Assembly: GCA_030152145.1 (NCBI GenBank) | Contig: JASLIL010000102.1 | Location: 1-64,000 of the forward strand | Direction: 5' to 3' | DNA: 64,000 nucleotides | Source of the DNA: Tissierellales bacterium | GTDB taxonomy: Bacteria > Bacillota > Clostridia > Tissierellales > JASKZW01 | Shown: piece by piece, positions 61,485 through 64,000 of the stretch | Layout: the number at the start of each line of letters is the position of its first letter | Numbering within the stretch: position 1 is the first letter of the stretch | The notes under the pieces: generated by a model | Told to the model about the DNA's origin: nothing | The model's database searches: none | The model's input: the letters and a program-made list of their open reading frames with translations, nothing else | Translations under genes and position numbers: made by a program

Positions 61485-62660
61485 ATGCTTACTCATTTAA
61501 CAAATTTCTGGCAAAGTACAGGCTTTTACAATATCGAGCTAGGTCAAGTACTGATGATTTTAATATCTTTTGTCTTACTTTATTTAGCCATAGAAAAAGA
61601 ATTTGAGCCACTCTTGCTAGTTCCTATTGCCTTTGGTATGTTACTGGCTAACCTACCACTAGCAGGACTAATGCAAGAGCCCGTAAGAGGATTGGTACTA
61701 GATCCAACTACTGGCACAGTGGATGTAGAGGTAACTCAAGTAGGAGGACTACTTTACTACTTATATCAAGGAGTTAAGTTGGGAATCTACCCACCACTTA
61801 TCTTTTTGGGGGTAGGAGCTATGACGGACTTTGGTCCCTTAATAGCCAACCCACGCAGCATACTTTTAGGAGCAGCAGCACAGTTCGGTATTTTCTTTAC
61901 TTTTATAGGTTCCATAGCTCTAGGCTTTACAGGCCCAGAAGCAGCAAGTATAGGTATAATTGGAGGAGCAGATGGTCCTACAGCCCTATACCTAACTAGT
62001 AAACTAGCACCACATCTACTAGGACCTATAGCAGTAGCAGCCTATTCATATATGGCCCTGGTACCTATAATCCAGCCACCAATAATGAAGGCCTTGACAA
62101 CAGAGGAAGAAAGACAGATAGTAATGGAACAGCTAAGACCAGTAAGCAAGAAGGAGAAGATCATCTTCCCAATAATGATAACAGTACTGGTAACTCTTTT
62201 ACTACCATCAGCAGGACCTTTACTAGGTATGCTAATGCTAGGTAACCTAATGAGGGAATCTGGAGTAGTAGAAAGACTAACACAAACAGTTCAAAATGAG
62301 CTTATGAACATAATAACAGTATTCCTAGGAATAACTGTAGGAGCAACAGCTAATGCACAAACCTTCCTATCAGCAGCAACTATAAAGATTATAGTTCTAG
62401 GCCTAATAGCCTTTTCAATAGGTACAGCAGCAGGAGTTCTATTTGGAAAGCTACTATGTAAGGCAACGGGTGGAAAGGTAAACCCACTAATAGGATCAGC
62501 TGGAGTATCAGCAGTTCCAATGGCAGCTAGGGTTTCACAAAAGGTTGGTCAAGAAGCCAACCCAAGAAACTTCCTACTTATGCATGCTATGGGACCAAAC
62601 GTAGCGGGAGTTATAGGATCAGCAGTAGCTGCAGGTCTGTTATTAATGTTCTTTGGATAG
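61485..62660 (+). CDS. mmdB: Na+-translocating decarboxylase beta subunit
   Basis: 391 residues with about nine to eleven helices and the OadB/MmdB/GcdB signatures: [20 protein letters not shown] with the key aspartate, [38 protein letters not shown] and [18 protein letters not shown]. It decarboxylates carboxybiotin and couples this to outward Na+ transport, storing energy as a sodium gradient. It is the last gene of the operon, before a terminator. Confidence 0.95.
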   Translation: MLTHLTNFWQSTGFYNIELGQVLMILISFVLLYLAIEKEFEPLLLVPIAFGMLLANLPLAGLMQEPVRGLVLDPTTGTVDVEVTQVGGLLYYLYQGVKLGIYPPLIFLGVGAMTDFGPLIANPRSILLGAAAQFGIFFTFIGSIALGFTGPEAASIGIIGGADGPTALYLTSKLAPHLLGPIAVAAYSYMALVPIIQPPIMKALTTEEERQIVMEQLRPVSKKEKIIFPIMITVLVTLLLPSAGPLLGMLMLGNLMRESGVVERLTQTVQNELMNIITVFLGITVGATANAQTFLSAATIKIIVLGLIAFSIGTAAGVLFGKLLCKATGGKVNPLIGSAGVSAVPMAARVSQKVGQEANPRNFLLMHAMGPNVAGVIGSAVAAGLLLMFFG

Positions 62661-62661
62661 A

Positions 62662-62697
62662 AAAAAACTTCTCTGCCTCGGCAGGGAAGTTATTTTT
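62662..62697 (+). terminator. Rho-independent terminator of the decarboxylase operon
   Basis: AACTTCTCTGCC (62664-62675) pairs with GGCAGGGAAGTT (62678-62689), followed by ATTTTTTT. Confidence 0.92.
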
Positions 62698-62706
62698 TTA
62701 GAATAC

Positions 62707-62735
62707 TTGATATTTAATGGCAATATAATTATAAT
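62707..62735 (+). promoter_or_regulatory. Sigma-A promoter of the ECF S-component-coaX unit
   Basis: TTGATA (62707-62712), 17 bases, TATAAT (62730-62735). The following ~90-base leader shows no riboswitch I recognise. Confidence 0.78.
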
Positions 62736-62834
62736 ATAGAATTGGAAAGTCGATATCCTAGAGAATCGAACTTCAAATAAAAAAGTTTAGTAAAAATACG
62801 ACTGGTATCTTTATGAACTGGATCGGAGGAAATC

Positions 62835-63575
62835 ATGAATCATACAAAGACAATGGAGAAAACTAGAAAGTTAACCATGGTAGGAATCCTATCAGCCATA
62901 TCAATATTTCTAGGTCTAACCCCCCTGGGCTTTATTCCCCTGGGAGGACTTAATATCACAATTATGCATATACCTGTAATAGTGGGAAGTCTTATGGAGG
63001 GCCCCCTAGTGGGAATGTCCATAGGCCTAATATTTGGTATTTTTAGTATGGTAAATGCTGTTTTAAGACCTAGCCCCCTATCTTTTGTTTTCTTAAACCC
63101 GCTCATATCAGTTTTACCTAGGGTTCTAATAGGTATAACATCTTATTATTCCTATAAATTTATTAGGGACAAGAAGGATAAAAACAATATTCTCTTATAT
63201 GGAATATTTTTATTAATGATGGTTTTCTTGGGTAGAACTCTAGTTAGGAGTATAGAGGACAAAGAGGGCTTTAGTATATTTATAAACTTGGTCCTTCTAG
63301 TAGTCAGCCTAGTAGGCTTTATCTACATTAAAAGAAGGAAGGCCAAGGACCTGGACCTAGTAGTAGGTGCAATGGTAGGAAGTTTAACCAATACAGTCTT
63401 GGTACTTTCTGGTATTTACTTTATATATGGAGAGAAATATGTAGACAAGTTAGACAAGGTAGTATCTCTTAAAAAGTTCCTATTATCAGTAGCACTGTCC
63501 AATGGAATCTTGGAAATGATTGTAGGAATTATATTGGTTACGAATATAATACTCGGTGTAAGAAAAAACAAGTAG
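62835..63575 (+). CDS. ECF transporter S component, probably for pantothenate (PanT-like)
   Basis: 246 residues. The N-terminal half is a typical S component (KLTMVGILSAISIFLGLTPL, PLVGMSIGLIFGIFSMVNA). A middle stretch (residues ~112-165) adds two helices (LLYGIFLLMMVFLGRTLV and FINLVLLVVSLVGFIYI) joined by charged loops, so the protein is longer than the usual 170-200 residues. It lies 9 bases before coaX, which suggests pantothenate as substrate. The energising ATPases and EcfT are not in the window. Confidence 0.8.
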   Translation: MNHTKTMEKTRKLTMVGILSAISIFLGLTPLGFIPLGGLNITIMHIPVIVGSLMEGPLVGMSIGLIFGIFSMVNAVLRPSPLSFVFLNPLISVLPRVLIGITSYYSYKFIRDKKDKNNILLYGIFLLMMVFLGRTLVRSIEDKEGFSIFINLVLLVVSLVGFIYIKRRKAKDLDLVVGAMVGSLTNTVLVLSGIYFIYGEKYVDKLDKVVSLKKFLLSVALSNGILEMIVGIILVTNIILGVRKNK

Positions 63576-63584
63576 GTGATAAAT

Positions 63585-64000
63585 ATGTTACTGGTAATAG
63601 ATGTAGGAAATACCCATGTGGTATTTGGTGTATATGAAGGAGAGAATTTAAGACATAGTTTTAGGATAGCTACAGAAAAGCAGAGAACAACAGATGAGTA
63701 TGGTCTGATCTTCCATCAGATGTTTAGCTATCACAATATAAGTCAAGATCAGATAGAAGATATAATCATATCTTCTGTAGTGCCAACCCTGATGCACACT
63801 CTAGCAGCAATGAGTGAAAAGTATTTTGGCAGGGAACCTATAGTTGTAGGACCAGGAGTAAAAACTGGAATGAATATTAGATATGATAATCCCAAGGAAG
63901 TAGGGGCAGACAGAATAGTAAATGCTGTAGCAGCCTATGAAAAATACAAGGGACCTCTTATCATAGTAGACTTTGGAACAGCCATAACCTTCTGTGCTGT
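63585..64000 (+). CDS. coaX: Type III pantothenate kinase, N-terminal part
   Basis: The gene starts with ATG at 63585 after TAGGTGAT and runs off the window at 64000; 138 codons are visible. The ATPase fold motifs [17 protein letters not shown] at the N-terminus, [22 protein letters not shown] in the middle and [11 protein letters not shown] identify CoaX. It phosphorylates pantothenate, the first step of CoA synthesis. In Bacillus coaX directly follows ftsH; here the methylmalonyl-CoA operon and the ECF gene lie between them. Confidence 0.94.
   Translation, partial: MLLVIDVGNTHVVFGVYEGENLRHSFRIATEKQRTTDEYGLIFHQMFSYHNISQDQIEDIIISSVVPTLMHTLAAMSEKYFGREPIVVGPGVKTGMNIRYDNPKEVGADRIVNAVAAYEKYKGPLIIVDFGTAITFCA

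Noticed and set aside
1..64000. CRISPR arrays, insertion sequences, prophage, tRNA and rRNA genes
   Set aside because: I looked for repeat-spacer patterns, transposase motifs and tRNA-like folds in the gaps and saw none.

Overview
The window is AT-rich, gene-dense DNA from a low-GC Gram-positive anaerobe. It has strong AGGAGG-type ribosome sites, frequent TTG/GTG starts, a tyrosine T-box and the Bacillus/Clostridium gene order spoVG-glmU-prs-pth-mfd...divIC-yabR-tilS-hpt-ftsH...coaX. A superoxide reductase, sodium-pumping decarboxylase subunits, B12-dependent methylmalonyl-CoA mutase and peptidases point to an amino-acid-fermenting member of the Clostridia/Tissierellia (Peptoniphilaceae-like). 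This placement is inference; no rRNA lies in the window. Usually sporulation-linked members of the conserved block (spoVT, yabP, yabQ, transmembrane spoIIE) are absent, which fits a non-sporulating lineage.

Layout. 1-3.7 kb: tail of an rRNA methyltransferase, then an accessory cluster of GNAT acetyltransferases (one frameshifted) and SAM methyltransferases. 3.8-7.9 kb: two half-size ABC exporter-type proteins and a YgbA-YbaN fusion behind a perfect Fur-type 7-1-7 box. 8-12.4 kb: YfcC-type carrier with PepT and PepD. 12.5-17.4 kb: ABC-2 exporter divergent from a two-component system (Lnr-like arrangement). 17.4-19.3 kb: CcdA-thioredoxin fusion, HxlR regulator and a small membrane protein behind a perfect dyad. 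19.4-22.2 kb: CoA-binding protein with a structured leader, a hydroxyacid dehydrogenase, RNase H, dCMP deaminase. 22.3-26 kb: LURP-one protein, sigma-54 activator and L-cysteine desulfidase, with two activator sites and a textbook -24/-12 promoter. 26-30 kb: MscL, TVP38, cold-shock protein with a candidate RNA switch, Nudix hydrolase, frameshifted CAP protein flanked by direct repeats. 30-39 kb: MarR, TyrRS with T-box, superoxide reductase, RlmL-like enzyme, cobalamin adenosyltransferase, PP2C phosphatase, Pgi, MurC. 39-55.4 kb: the conserved spoVG-to-ftsH block. 55.6-62.7 kb: a nine-gene operon for succinyl-CoA to propionyl-CoA conversion coupled to Na+ export, including an unlisted 36-codon gene. 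62.8-64 kb: ECF S component and the start of coaX.

Functional links. PduO-type adenosyltransferase (34.3 kb) can supply adenosylcobalamin to McmAB, protected by MeaB. Epimerase and the biotin-dependent Mmd complex then convert methylmalonyl-CoA to propionyl-CoA while pumping Na+. The cysteine desulfidase and its activator form a self-contained sigma-54 circuit. The operon at 55.6-62.7 kb sits exactly where ftsH and coaX are neighbours in Bacillus. I saw no CRISPR array, transposase, tRNA or prophage.
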